Source of the DNA: Clostridia bacterium
GTDB taxonomy: Bacteria > Bacillota > Clostridia > Christensenellales > Aristaeellaceae
Assembly: GCA_017524725.1 (NCBI GenBank)
Contig: JAFXUZ010000001.1
Location: 37,786 to 101,785, forward strand
Direction: 5' to 3'
Length of the DNA stretch: 64,000 nucleotides
How positions within the stretch are numbered: position 1 is the first letter of the stretch; each line of letters opens with the position of its first letter. This document shows, one piece after another, positions 26,221-35,324 of the stretch. The position numbers and the translations under genes are program-made. The notes beneath the pieces are model-generated. The model was not told the origin of the DNA and did no database searches. It saw nothing but the letters and a program-made list of their open reading frames with translations.

Positions 26221-26285
26221 ATGTCGGTTTTCTGTTATTTTATGTCGGAATACACAAAGAATTCTTTTTCATAAACTGATACAAT
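26221..26285 (+). promoter_or_regulatory. Regulon operator/promoter A (DUF624 gene)
   Basis: ATGTCGG at 26221-26227 and 26242-26248 (21-bp period), then TACAAT at 26280-26285 after a 31-base gap. A short conserved block ACACAAAGAAT follows the second repeat. Only 22 bases separate the outermost repeats of sites A and D, so the two divergent operons share one regulatory island. The predicted leader before the GTG at 26317 is about 25 bases. Confidence 0.8.
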
Positions 26286-26316
26286 TTGCTTGACAAGCAT
26301 GGAGAGGAGGATCACT

Positions 26317-26997
26317 GTGCAGATATTCAATCCTGAGAGCAAGTTTTCCCAATTCATCTATTCCGTCGCGGATTATGTGAAGCTGGGGCTGATCTTTCTG
26401 TTATTTTCCATTCCGGGCATTACCGCCGGGGCTGCCGCCGCTGCAGTGATGACGGTGGGCATGCGCATCGAGCGGAAGGAAGCGCCCACCATCTTCCGCC
26501 CCTTCTGGCAGGCGTTCAAGGATAACTTCAAACAGGGAACCACCCTGACGATTCTGTTCATGGCGGTGTTCGGTTTCCTGGCGGCGGACTGGTATATTCT
26601 GATGCAGATGGAGCCTACCCTGCTGATCCGCCTCATTTGCGCGATCATCTTCGTGCTGGCACTGCTGGCCGCGGAGCTGATGATGTGGGCATTTCCTACT
26701 CTGGCAAGGTTCCGACTGACCAACCGGCAGATCATCCACAACGCTGTGATCCATATGCTCGCCCGGTTCCCCCAAACGCTGCTGGCCCTGGCTGCGGCGG
26801 TGGGCGGCTTTATCCTGGCGGCGCTTTTTCCCCAGGTCATGCCTATTGTAATATTCTTTGTTCCGGCGTTCGTGGTCTGGTATATGTCCCGGACGTGCAT
26901 GAAGCGCTTCCGAAAGTTTGACGGAAGCCTGGAGGAAGAAACAGCGTCCAATGAAGAAACGATCCGGCCGGAAGAAACGACAGCCATGCTCAATTGA
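26317..26997 (+). CDS. DUF624/YesL-family membrane protein
   Basis: A 226-residue protein with about four to five transmembrane segments and the DUF624 pattern seen in YesL (FNPESKFSQF at the start, then hydrophobic helices). YesL-type proteins are often encoded beside YesM/YesN and LplABC sugar transporters, but their function is unsettled. GAGGAGG at 26304-26310 sets the start at GTG 26317; an upstream in-frame TTG at 26290 lies at or before the predicted transcription start. It is the first gene after operator A and is followed 35 bases later by the 706-residue protein. Confidence 0.8.
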   Translation: MQIFNPESKFSQFIYSVADYVKLGLIFLLFSIPGITAGAAAAAVMTVGMRIERKEAPTIFRPFWQAFKDNFKQGTTLTILFMAVFGFLAADWYILMQMEPTLLIRLICAIIFVLALLAAELMMWAFPTLARFRLTNRQIIHNAVIHMLARFPQTLLALAAAVGGFILAALFPQVMPIVIFFVPAFVVWYMSRTCMKRFRKFDGSLEEETASNEETIRPEETTAMLN

Positions 26998-27032
26998 TAT
27001 CCAATTCGTTCATGTAAAAGGAGGTAAATATC

Positions 27033-29153
27033 ATGGGAAAAACCATCTACGATCCCAAACAGGACGCCCGATTCCGGCATCCGGTGATCGACCGGGATGA
27101 ATGGCGGGAAAGGCATCTGCCGGACGGCGAAACCATCCCTTTCCGCTATCTGCATGGGTATTTTGAGGGAACGGATGTGAAGTTTTCTTTCTGTTTCCCG
27201 CCCGCCGACCGGTATGAAGGCCGGTTCCAGCAGTATCTGTCTCCTTTCCCCGGGCCGGATGAGGAAGTAGCTTCTCTGGGCCACAACGGCACGGAGGACC
27301 GTATCGGCTTCGCCCTCAAGTGCGGGGCGTACTATGTTGAAACCAACATGGGCTCCAGACAGCAGTTCGGCGGCAGCGGAGACGCCACCATGACCTGGAA
27401 GTCCTCCGCCGCTGCGGCGGAATATTCCAGGGAAAAGGCGATGGAAATCTATGATACGAAACAGCGGCCCTACGGCTACGTGTACGGCGGCAGCGGCGGC
27501 GGCTATAAATCCATGGCCTGCATCGAGAATACTTCTGCCTGGGATGGGGCCGCACCTTACGTGATCGGCTCCCCCGTCAGCCTGCCCAATACCATCACCA
27601 TGCATGTGCAGGGCCAGCGGGTGCTGCGCAACGCTTTCCCCAAAGTGCTTGACGCCTTGGACGCGGGCGGCTCCGGCGACCCGTATAAGGAGTTGAACAA
27701 GGACGAGGCCGATATGCTGCTGGAGCTGACGAAGATGGGCTTCCCTCCCCTGGCCTGGTACATGGAAGCCAAGGGCGTGATCGATCCCGGCTCCCTGCCG
27801 GTGCTGATGCCCGGCGTGAAAAAAATGGACCCGGACTATTTCACCGATTTCTGGACAAAGCCCGGCTACGCAGGGGCAGACCCCAACAGTTCTTCCTCCA
27901 AGGACCGCATCCATTTCCGGACAAAAGTGAAAGCCGTGCATCAGGCGGACAAAACTGAGAAACGCACCGTCGAAGACGGCCAGAACGGTGTGGACGACGC
28001 CTATAAAAAACAAATGGTCAGCGGAAACGGAGCGTATCTTGAAGTGGAGATGCTGCCCCGGGGCGAAAACCTGTACCAGGAAGGTTTGTATATGACCTTC
28101 CAAAGCGGCAGTGCCAAAGACGCCACGCTGCTCATGGGCAGGATGATGCGCTTTACCGATGCACCCGGCGGCATTTTGACCATCGGCGACTGCTACGGAA
28201 TGAGCGACCTGAGCGAGACACTGAACAAAATCAGGCCCGGAGACGAGATCCTGCTGGATAATTCCGATTATATCGCCCTGCAAAGCTATTACCGTTATCA
28301 GGTGCCGGCGGATCTCTCCTTCCACGCCTGGGATCAGTTCCGCAATCCGGACGGGACCCCCAAAACGCCTCAGCGCCGGCCCTTCCCGGTTCCCTTTACA
28401 GGCACCGGCGTATACCAGGACGGCGACATTCAGGGCAAGGTGATCAACATCCAGGCCCTGATGGATGAATCCACCTGTCCCTGGTGCGCCGACTGGTGGC
28501 GGAACAAGATCATCGAAACCAAGGGCACAGACGAAAACCACCGCACCTATTTCATGGAACGCTGCATGCACGGCGATATCAACGCCATCGGTAATTACAT
28601 GGTGGTCAATTATGTTGGCGCGCTGCGTCAGGCACTGATCGACCTCTCCGCCTGGGTGGAAAAGGGAATCACGCCGCTGAACCGCACCGCATATACCCTG
28701 GGAGAAGACGGACAGATCCATACGGAGCCGGATGTCAGCGAGCGATATGGCATCCAGGGCATCCCGACCTTGAAGGCCAACGGAGAGAAATGCGCCCATG
28801 TGAAGGTGGGTGAATGTGTGCGCTTCACCGTGGATGTGGAAGTACCGGAAGGCGCGGGCGACGTGACGGAGATCCTCTTCGCCCGGGAGGAAAAAGAACT
28901 GACCGCCAAGGATACGGAAAGCAACGGCGTAGCCCGGCTGATGCTGGGGGACGATATGTGGGATGGCGCTCTGTCCTTTGAAAAAGGCACAAAGGGTAAA
29001 GTGCACACTGCCCACGCAGAAGCCGTCGGCTGCTATGACAAGCCCGGCACTTACTTCGCCACCGTCCGCATCGCCACCAACCGCAAAGGCGAACGCGATC
29101 CCTTCACCCAGGTTCTCAACCTGGATCGGGCCAGGATCATCGTTGAATCGTAA
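27033..29153 (+). CDS. Large alpha/beta-hydrolase-like protein of unknown substrate
   Basis: A 706-residue cytoplasmic protein. Residues 150-158 (VYGGSGGGY) form a nucleophile-elbow-like motif with S154, and a His lies in ERCMHGDINA near 515. This spacing recalls tannase/feruloyl esterase-like hydrolases, with a long insertion between. The C-terminal 110 residues look like an Ig-type beta domain. No signal peptide or glycosidase signature is present. AGGAGG precedes the ATG. It is second in the operon driven by operator A and its stop codon adjoins operator B. In this locus it might split an ester such as a feruloyl or acetyl group, but the family is not one I can name with certainty. Confidence 0.6.
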   Translation: MGKTIYDPKQDARFRHPVIDRDEWRERHLPDGETIPFRYLHGYFEGTDVKFSFCFPPADRYEGRFQQYLSPFPGPDEEVASLGHNGTEDRIGFALKCGAYYVETNMGSRQQFGGSGDATMTWKSSAAAAEYSREKAMEIYDTKQRPYGYVYGGSGGGYKSMACIENTSAWDGAAPYVIGSPVSLPNTITMHVQGQRVLRNAFPKVLDALDAGGSGDPYKELNKDEADMLLELTKMGFPPLAWYMEAKGVIDPGSLPVLMPGVKKMDPDYFTDFWTKPGYAGADPNSSSSKDRIHFRTKVKAVHQADKTEKRTVEDGQNGVDDAYKKQMVSGNGAYLEVEMLPRGENLYQEGLYMTFQSGSAKDATLLMGRMMRFTDAPGGILTIGDCYGMSDLSETLNKIRPGDEILLDNSDYIALQSYYRYQVPADLSFHAWDQFRNPDGTPKTPQRRPFPVPFTGTGVYQDGDIQGKVINIQALMDESTCPWCADWWRNKIIETKGTDENHRTYFMERCMHGDINAIGNYMVVNYVGALRQALIDLSAWVEKGITPLNRTAYTLGEDGQIHTEPDVSERYGIQGIPTLKANGEKCAHVKVGECVRFTVDVEVPEGAGDVTEILFAREEKELTAKDTESNGVARLMLGDDMWDGALSFEKGTKGKVHTAHAEAVGCYDKPGTYFATVRIATNRKGERDPFTQVLNLDRARIIVES

Positions 29154-29154
29154 C

Positions 29155-29219
29155 ATGCCGGATTTACCGTATTTTTTGTCGGATTACACAAAGAAATTTA
29201 TCCTGGTTTTTTGTAAGAT
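29155..29219 (+). promoter_or_regulatory. Regulon operator/promoter B (sugar ABC transporter)
   Basis: ATGCCGG at 29155-29161 (one mismatch) and TTGTCGG at 29176-29182, again 21 bp apart, with TAAGAT at 29214-29219 after 31 bases. The block ATTACACAAAGAAA after the second repeat matches site A. The first repeat begins one base after the preceding stop codon. The binding-protein start is 67 bases after the -10. Confidence 0.8.
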
Positions 29220-29285
29220 ATAAATAGACAGCAGGGCTTTTGTCGAAGAAAAGTCCATTCGATCCAGAAAGGAGACGGAAGACAG

Positions 29286-31070
29286 ATGTCCATTCGAACA
29301 AAATGGATCGCACTGATGGTCGCCGTGGTGCTGATGCTGGTCGGCATGCAGGTGTACTACGGCAATATCGGCGGCACCAGCGGCCAAAGCGCGTCCCCGG
29401 AAACCACCTTCGACTGGTGGATCTATTCCGGTACATCCTCCGAATACTATTCCAATTACGCCGAAAACCCGGCGATCCAGTATACTCTTCGCAAGGGCTG
29501 GGGGCCGGACGGGAAGAGCATCGCCCTCAGTTTCCTTCAGCCTCCGCCCGGTTCAGAGGCGGACAACTACGCCACCATGATCGCATCCGGTGATCTGCCC
29601 GACATCATCGACGCAGTCATCTGCGACGCTCCCCCGGTCATGGTGGAAAAAGGGTACGCCATCGAGCTGACGGATTACGTGGAAGCTTACATGCCCAACT
29701 ACAAAGCGCTTGTGCATTCCAACCACGAGGTCTATATCAACACAGTGGTCGTAGACTCTGAAGGCAAGGAACATTATTACAACATTGCTACCGTCAGAGA
29801 CGGCTACAACACGGTGTTCCAGGGATATATGTACCGCCGCGACTGGATCGTCAAATACGGAACGAACCCTGTCACCGGCGCCGCATTCACAGGCGGCTAT
29901 ACCGATCCCAAAGATGTGGACAGCTGGACAGACGACGTGGTGTTCCCTTCCGGCGGGCCCGATCCCGTATACATCTCCGACTGGGAATGGATGTTTGAGA
30001 TCTTCACCCGCGCCCAGGCTGATCTTGGGATCAACGATAAATACTGCATGAGCCTTTATTATCCCGGCTTCACATGGTCCGGCGGCCTGCTCTCCTGCTT
30101 TGGCGGCGGCGTGAACGTGTGGTACCAGGACACCAATGGCAAGGTGCATTTCGGCGGGTATGAAGATCCCTTTAAAACTTACCTTGAATGCATGCATGCC
30201 TGGTACGCCAAGGGATGGCTGGACCACGATTTCAACCAGCGCACCTCCGACGCCTTCTACCAGATCGATTCCACCTCCGTCCGTCAGGGCATGATCGGCA
30301 TGTGGAACGGCCAGCAGAGCGAATTGGGCGGCCGCCTTGATATGCACGACGGCGGATTTACTGAGGGCATCTTTGTGAAAGGCGCCCAGTACCCCATCAA
30401 CGACGTTTACGGCCCGGAAAGCTGCCGGAACGTGGTACCCGACTGCCTGATGGGAGGTTCACTCACCTCCGGCGGCATCCTGATCACCCCCAAGGCTGCC
30501 GATAAAGACCTGGCCGCGCTGTGCACCTACCTGGACTATTTCTACACCACGGAAGGCGCACTGATCAAGACCCTGGGCCTGAATGCCGAACAGGTGGCCG
30601 ACTTCAGCGAAAACACCTTCTATGCCGACAACGGCCTTTCCGCTGGCGCTTATCACATCGGTGCGGATGGACGTTACCGCAAGAACGATGTACTTGTGCA
30701 TGACAGCGGCCAGTTGAACACAGCCGTCGGATTCAACAAGTGCTGCGGACTGGAGCTGGTATCCTGCGTGGACCTGGGTTACGCGCCTTCCTACCAGGCC
30801 TCCCTTGACGCATGGTCGGCTTATCCCAATACCGGTTTCTTCTGGGGCAGCCGCACCACCAATTCCATCCCCCAGGACGACAGCAAGTCCATCAACGATA
30901 TCCATTCCAAGGCTTTGGAATATATGACCAAGAACTGTGCCAACTTCATTACCGGAAAAACCAATTTCGAAAAAGACTGGGACAAGTGGTGCACAGTCCT
31001 GAAAAAGTACAGGGTAGACAGCATTTCCGAGCTTCTTCAGACCTATGTCGACGCGTACCCCTTCCGATAA
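29286..31070 (+). CDS. Extracellular sugar-binding protein of LplA type
   Basis: A 594-residue solute-binding protein of the large LplA/YtcQ cluster that captures complex oligosaccharides. A hydrophobic N-terminal segment (8-28) contains no lipobox cysteine; it may act as an uncleaved membrane anchor or be cleaved. The mature chain has the usual features: FDWWIYSG, ASGDLPDIID, aromatic-rich sugar site and a W-rich C-terminal half. The length agrees with the family (500-600). AAGGAG lies 11 bases before the ATG. It is followed by two permease genes, 19 and 16 bases apart, with no ATPase, as typical for systems sharing an MsmX-type ATPase. Confidence 0.9.
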   Translation: MSIRTKWIALMVAVVLMLVGMQVYYGNIGGTSGQSASPETTFDWWIYSGTSSEYYSNYAENPAIQYTLRKGWGPDGKSIALSFLQPPPGSEADNYATMIASGDLPDIIDAVICDAPPVMVEKGYAIELTDYVEAYMPNYKALVHSNHEVYINTVVVDSEGKEHYYNIATVRDGYNTVFQGYMYRRDWIVKYGTNPVTGAAFTGGYTDPKDVDSWTDDVVFPSGGPDPVYISDWEWMFEIFTRAQADLGINDKYCMSLYYPGFTWSGGLLSCFGGGVNVWYQDTNGKVHFGGYEDPFKTYLECMHAWYAKGWLDHDFNQRTSDAFYQIDSTSVRQGMIGMWNGQQSELGGRLDMHDGGFTEGIFVKGAQYPINDVYGPESCRNVVPDCLMGGSLTSGGILITPKAADKDLAALCTYLDYFYTTEGALIKTLGLNAEQVADFSENTFYADNGLSAGAYHIGADGRYRKNDVLVHDSGQLNTAVGFNKCCGLELVSCVDLGYAPSYQASLDAWSAYPNTGFFWGSRTTNSIPQDDSKSINDIHSKALEYMTKNCANFITGKTNFEKDWDKWCTVLKKYRVDSISELLQTYVDAYPFR

Positions 31071-31089
31071 AAGACAGGAGGTGTGACAC

Positions 31090-32046
31090 ATGGCTAAAAA
31101 GAATTCCTATGATCTCGCCGCTTCCTCCCGCAGGAGTTGGAAGACGGAATTAAAACGCGACTGGATGGTATATCTGCTGTTCCTGCCCATCATCTTGTAT
31201 GAAGTGATCCTGCATTACCTGCCCATGTTCGGCATCGTGATGGCTTTCCAGGACTACAACGTGACCGACGGATATTTCCACAGTCCCTGGGTGGGCATGA
31301 AGCATTTCGTCGACCTGTTCTCCGGTGAGGATTTCCTCCAGGCCATCCGCAACACCGTGGTCATCGGCGTGCTGCGCGCCACCATCGGCTTCGTGGCCCC
31401 CATCATCTTCGCCCTGATGCTGAGCCTGATCAACTCCAAGAAATTCAAGCGCACCGCTCAGACCATGTCCTATCTGCCCAATTTCGTGGCCGCGGTCATC
31501 GTCTGCTCCCTGTTCACCCAGTTCCTGGCCAAGGACGGCCCCCTGACCCTGCTTTTGACCCGGGTTTTCGGGGCTGAAAACCAGAACTGGTTCGCCAACG
31601 ACAAGGCCCCTGTGTTCTGGATCATCTATCTGCTGATGGGTATCTGGCAGGGCATCGGCTGGGGCTCCATCATGTACGTGGCGGCCATTTCCCAGGTCAG
31701 CGGCGATCTGCATGAGGCAGCGGCGCTGGATGGCGCCACCCGGATGCAGCGGATGTTCAAGATCACCCTTCCCTCCATCCTGCCCATGATTCTGATGATG
31801 TTCGTCATCAACGTAGGCACGGCGCTGGCGGCCGGATACGACAACATCCTGCTTTTGTACATGCCCAGCACCTACAACGTGGCCGACACCGTGTACACCT
31901 ACACCTACCGCCAGGCCTTCGGCGCCGGCAACAGCAACTATTCCCTGTCCGCGGCCTCCGGCCTGTTCCAGTCCGTTGTTTCCACGATCCTTCTGGTAGG
32001 CTCCAACGCCCTGTCCCGCAAAGCCGCCGGAAGCAGCCTGTTCTGA
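31090..32046 (+). CDS. Carbohydrate ABC transporter permease, LplB type
   Basis: A 318-residue integral membrane protein with about six transmembrane segments. The EAA loop that contacts the ATPase reads EAAALDGATRMQRMFKITLP near 210. The N-terminal helix sequence LPIILYEVILHYLPMFGIVMAF is typical of LplB, given here as a landmark at about 35-56. GGAGG precedes the start. Together with the next gene it forms the membrane channel for the bound oligosaccharide. Confidence 0.93.
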   Translation: MAKKNSYDLAASSRRSWKTELKRDWMVYLLFLPIILYEVILHYLPMFGIVMAFQDYNVTDGYFHSPWVGMKHFVDLFSGEDFLQAIRNTVVIGVLRATIGFVAPIIFALMLSLINSKKFKRTAQTMSYLPNFVAAVIVCSLFTQFLAKDGPLTLLLTRVFGAENQNWFANDKAPVFWIIYLLMGIWQGIGWGSIMYVAAISQVSGDLHEAAALDGATRMQRMFKITLPSILPMILMMFVINVGTALAAGYDNILLLYMPSTYNVADTVYTYTYRQAFGAGNSNYSLSAASGLFQSVVSTILLVGSNALSRKAAGSSLF

Positions 32047-32062
32047 GAGAGGAGGGAGCATC

Positions 32063-32974
32063 ATGGCAAAAAAGCAAAGGAAAAAGGAAGAATGGGAAAA
32101 CAACATGGTGGAAACCAAATCCGCCGCCGACCGGATCGTAGACGTGATCGTGTATTTCTGTGTGGCGCTGGTGGCCTTCTGCAGCGTGATCCCCATGTGG
32201 CACGTGCTCATGTCCTCCTTCTCTGACGGCAAATCCCTTCTGGCCCATGTCGGCCTGGTACTGTGGCCGGTGGGAGGCTTCACCCTGGACGGCTACTCCC
32301 TGATCTTCCAGAACGCCAGCATCGTGGGCGGCTACGTCAACACCATCATTTATACCGTCTCCTTTACCGTCATCGGCTTCCTGCTGGCCGCCGTGACAGG
32401 CTACGCCCTGAGCCGCGACACCAAGCTGAAGAAGCCCGTTACCATGGCCCTGATGATCACCATGCTCTTCGGCGGCGGGATGGTCCCCACCTACATGGTG
32501 ATCCGTGCCTTGGGCTGGGTCGGCACCCCCTGGGCGCTGGTCATCCCCGGATGCACCAACAGCATGTACTGCATCATGATGATGAACGCCTTCAATTCCA
32601 TTCCCAAGGAAATGTACGAAGCCAGCCACATCGACGGCGCCGGACATCTTTCCACCCTGTTTGAGATCACCCTGCCCCAGGCCATGAACATGGGCAGCGT
32701 CATCATCCTGAACCTGGTGATCGGGCAGTGGAACTCCTGGCTGCCCGCCAGCATCTACGTACCAAACAAAAAAGCCCTGTGGCCCCTGCAGCTGGTCATC
32801 CGCCAGATCACTTCCGAAAACGCCGACTTCCTCAACTCCTCCAACCCCAATTACAGCCGTTACCTGATCCAGTTTGCGGTCATCATCGCGGCCATTGCCC
32901 CCATCATCATCGCCTTCCCCTTCTTCCAGGATAAAATGGAAAAGGGCGTCATTCAGGGCGGCGTGAAGGGATAA
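32063..32974 (+). CDS. Carbohydrate ABC transporter permease, LplC/YtcP type
   Basis: A 303-residue permease with about six membrane helices. Its EAA loop reads YEASHIDGAGHLSTLFEITL near 190, shown at family-typical position. The C-terminus FPFFQDKMEKGVIQGGVKG is the standard ending of this subfamily. GGAGG lies 7 bases before the ATG. It is the last gene of the transporter operon and is followed by a terminator. Confidence 0.93.
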   Translation: MAKKQRKKEEWENNMVETKSAADRIVDVIVYFCVALVAFCSVIPMWHVLMSSFSDGKSLLAHVGLVLWPVGGFTLDGYSLIFQNASIVGGYVNTIIYTVSFTVIGFLLAAVTGYALSRDTKLKKPVTMALMITMLFGGGMVPTYMVIRALGWVGTPWALVIPGCTNSMYCIMMMNAFNSIPKEMYEASHIDGAGHLSTLFEITLPQAMNMGSVIILNLVIGQWNSWLPASIYVPNKKALWPLQLVIRQITSENADFLNSSNPNYSRYLIQFAVIIAAIAPIIIAFPFFQDKMEKGVIQGGVKG

Positions 32975-33012
32975 AGCTCCCCTTCGGTTTGGAGCCTGTT
33001 TGGATTTTGTAG

Positions 33013-33039
33013 AACAGTTCGTCCCACGGGCGGACTGTT
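33013..33039 (+). terminator. Terminator after the ABC transporter genes
   Basis: Twelve paired positions (33013-33024 with 33028-33039, two G-U pairs) around a CAC loop are followed by TTTTGCTCTTTT. It separates the transporter operon from the regulator genes. Confidence 0.75.
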
Positions 33040-33068
33040 TTGCTCTTTTCAAACCGGTATTATTTTTG

Positions 33069-33074
33069 TATAAT
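33069..33074 (+). promoter_or_regulatory. -10 box of the two-component regulator operon
   Basis: A perfect TATAAT lies 38 bases before the kinase start. No clear -35 is visible and the ATGTCGG operator is absent, so the regulator genes appear to be expressed independently of their regulon. Confidence 0.5.
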
Positions 33075-33111
33075 CATTTTATCATCGTAAGACAAACGAG
33101 GAGGCTCCTTT

Positions 33112-34554
33112 GTGAAAGAACACTCCCGCTTGTATGAATGGTTCTGGTACCGACCCCTGTTCCGACGGCTGCGCCTGCGCCTGATGACCATGATCCTGGC
33201 TCTGGTGCTGCCCGTGAGCCTGATCTGCCTTTCTTTGTCGCTGATCTCTGTGTTTCAGAGCGCGGAAGCCACCCGCTCATCACATCAGAACTCCCTCAGT
33301 TTCTATGTCGACCAGGTCGCGCTGCGTCACGAACTGGGCGATATCGATATCCTGTCGGATTTTCCCTCCACGCTTTCCAAAAGCATGATCCTTTTGTACT
33401 GGAATTCCGGCAGCAGGGATCCCGGCGCCTATAACGGCGGCAGCGTATATGTTTCAAGGGACGGCGAAGAAGCGTTCCTGGTACGTCCGGACGGCACGTG
33501 GAAAAAAACGGATGAATCTTTCTCCGTGCTGAAAAACGCACGCTACCGTTTCCTGTGGGAAAAGGACGGACAGCCTTTCCGCGTGCTTATTACATTTCCC
33601 TACGATTTTTCACTCAGGACCGTCCCAGCCTGGTTCTGGTTATCGACGCTGATCTCCCTGATAACCATCTTTTCCTGTCCCCTGCTTTTCATGCGCCTGA
33701 AGCACGATATCCTGACTCCCATGGCCGTTCTTGAAGAGTCCATCGACGCCTTCCGCGGGGACCTGTCCGCCCGCATCCCTCCCCAGCCGCTCACCTTCAG
33801 CGATGACTTCCTTCACCTGTTCGATCACTTCAACGCCATGGCGGCGGAGGTACAGAGCTCCCACGTAAAAGACCTGAAGCTGATCGAAACGGAAATGGAC
33901 AACCTGCGGCTGCAGGTCAATCCCCATATGCTTTTGAATTCCTATAATATGATCTACGCCCTGGCAGAATCGAAAAACTACGCTACCATCCAGGATTACA
34001 CCCTGTGCCTGGCGGATTATTTCCGATATGTGCTGCGCAAGGGCCAACAGATGGTCACGGTAAAACAGGAATTGGAATTTGTGGACAACTTCATCCGCAT
34101 CCAGCGCATCCGTTTCCCCGACCGTTTCTCCTATATCTACCAGGCGGAAGAGGACTGCATGACCGCCCTCATTCCGCCGCTGCTGATCGAGAACTTTGTG
34201 GAGAACGCCATTAAATACGCGCTTAACCCCAAAGACCCCATCGAGATCGTGGTATCCGTTCATCGGGAGGAAACGGAAGAAGGGAAGGAAACCCTGCATA
34301 TCGCCATCATGGATACGGGAAGCGGCATCCGCCCGGAAGTATTGGAAAAGCTGCAAAAAAGGGAACCCTACATCGACGAGGCCGGTCAAAAGCATATCGG
34401 CATTTATAACTGCCTGCGCCGGGTGGAGCTGTTTTACGGCGATGAGGGCGATATCCATTTTTCCAGCGCGGTAGGCGGCGGCACACAGGTTTACATGATC
34501 GTTCCTTTTTCGCGCTCCGCCAAACGCGATGCAGGAAGGGAGGCACGCGTATGA
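33112..34554 (+). CDS. YesM-type sensor histidine kinase
   Basis: A 480-residue membrane kinase. Transmembrane segments at about 24-48 and 172-194 enclose an extracellular sensor domain of about 120 residues. A HAMP region (195-250) follows. The phosphoacceptor is H272 in QVNPHMLLNSYN; the N box is ENFVENAIKYA (about 360-370) and the G box DTGSGI is near 400. GAGGAGG precedes the GTG start. It overlaps the response regulator by 4 bases. It probably senses the arriving oligosaccharide, perhaps together with the binding protein, and phosphorylates the AraC-type regulator. Confidence 0.93.
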   Translation: MKEHSRLYEWFWYRPLFRRLRLRLMTMILALVLPVSLICLSLSLISVFQSAEATRSSHQNSLSFYVDQVALRHELGDIDILSDFPSTLSKSMILLYWNSGSRDPGAYNGGSVYVSRDGEEAFLVRPDGTWKKTDESFSVLKNARYRFLWEKDGQPFRVLITFPYDFSLRTVPAWFWLSTLISLITIFSCPLLFMRLKHDILTPMAVLEESIDAFRGDLSARIPPQPLTFSDDFLHLFDHFNAMAAEVQSSHVKDLKLIETEMDNLRLQVNPHMLLNSYNMIYALAESKNYATIQDYTLCLADYFRYVLRKGQQMVTVKQELEFVDNFIRIQRIRFPDRFSYIYQAEEDCMTALIPPLLIENFVENAIKYALNPKDPIEIVVSVHREETEEGKETLHIAIMDTGSGIRPEVLEKLQKREPYIDEAGQKHIGIYNCLRRVELFYGDEGDIHFSSAVGGGTQVYMIVPFSRSAKRDAGREARV

Positions 34555-35321
34555 ATATTCTGATCGTGGACGATGAAGAGCTGGCTGTTCAGGGCATCCT
34601 GGACGGGGTCAGTTGGGAGCAGCTGAGCTTTGACAAGGTGCTCACAGCCCGAAGTTATGATGATGCGTTGAGCATTTTCAGCAATACCTATATCGACATT
34701 CTGGTCAGCGATATTGAAATGCCCGGGGAAAGCGGACTGAAGCTGATCGCGTATGCAAACGAGCATAGCCCGAACACTGAATGCATTATCCTGAGCTGTC
34801 ACGATGAATTTGATTACGCCCAGGCCGCCGTGCGGCTCAACTGCATGGAGTATGTGCTCAAGCCCATCCGGTATCAAAAACTGACGGAGATCCTGATGCG
34901 GGCAAAGGAACGGTCTGCCCAGCGGCGAAGGACGGAACAGATCCAGCAGTACGGCCAAAAGTACATCGACGCCCTGGCGAAGGAATCCCGCAGCGATTCA
35001 TCCAACGCCCTGGATACCGCCGTGCAGTATATCGACAGCCATCTGACGGATGATCTATCCGTGCGGGAGCTGGCAGCCATCTGCTATATCAGCGCCGATC
35101 ATCTGACCAGGCTTTTCAAAAAGAAGTTTGGCGTATCGGTTTCCGAATACATACAGGAGCGGCGCATCCGCCTGGCGGGAGAGCTGATGCGCCATCAGGA
35201 TATAACGATTTCCATGGTGGCCAACAAGGTAGGCTTCGGCAATTATTCTTATTTTACAGAGCAATTTAAAAAGTATTTCGGCGTCACGCCCAGGGAGTAT
35301 CAAAAGAAGACGCAGGAATAA
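34551..35321 (+). CDS. YesN-type response regulator with AraC DNA-binding domain
   Basis: A 256-residue regulator. The receiver domain (1-120) has acidic D7/D8, the phosphoacceptor D54 in LVSDIEMPG and the conserved K in VLKPI. A short linker leads to a two-HTH AraC domain (about 155-256: VRELAAICYISADHLTRLFK and the second helix pair ending FGVTPREYQ). It is translationally coupled to the kinase. The four 21-bp direct-repeat operators in this locus fit binding of AraC-type domains to tandem half-sites, so they are its most likely targets. It should act as activator of the transporter and enzyme genes. Confidence 0.93.
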   Translation: MNILIVDDEELAVQGILDGVSWEQLSFDKVLTARSYDDALSIFSNTYIDILVSDIEMPGESGLKLIAYANEHSPNTECIILSCHDEFDYAQAAVRLNCMEYVLKPIRYQKLTEILMRAKERSAQRRRTEQIQQYGQKYIDALAKESRSDSSNALDTAVQYIDSHLTDDLSVRELAAICYISADHLTRLFKKKFGVSVSEYIQERRIRLAGELMRHQDITISMVANKVGFGNYSYFTEQFKKYFGVTPREYQKKTQE

Positions 35322-35324
35322 AAC

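Noticed and set aside
26373..29156. 927-codon open frame on the minus strand
   Set aside because: Covers the DUF624 and hydrolase-like genes in antisense; no start signal or motif.
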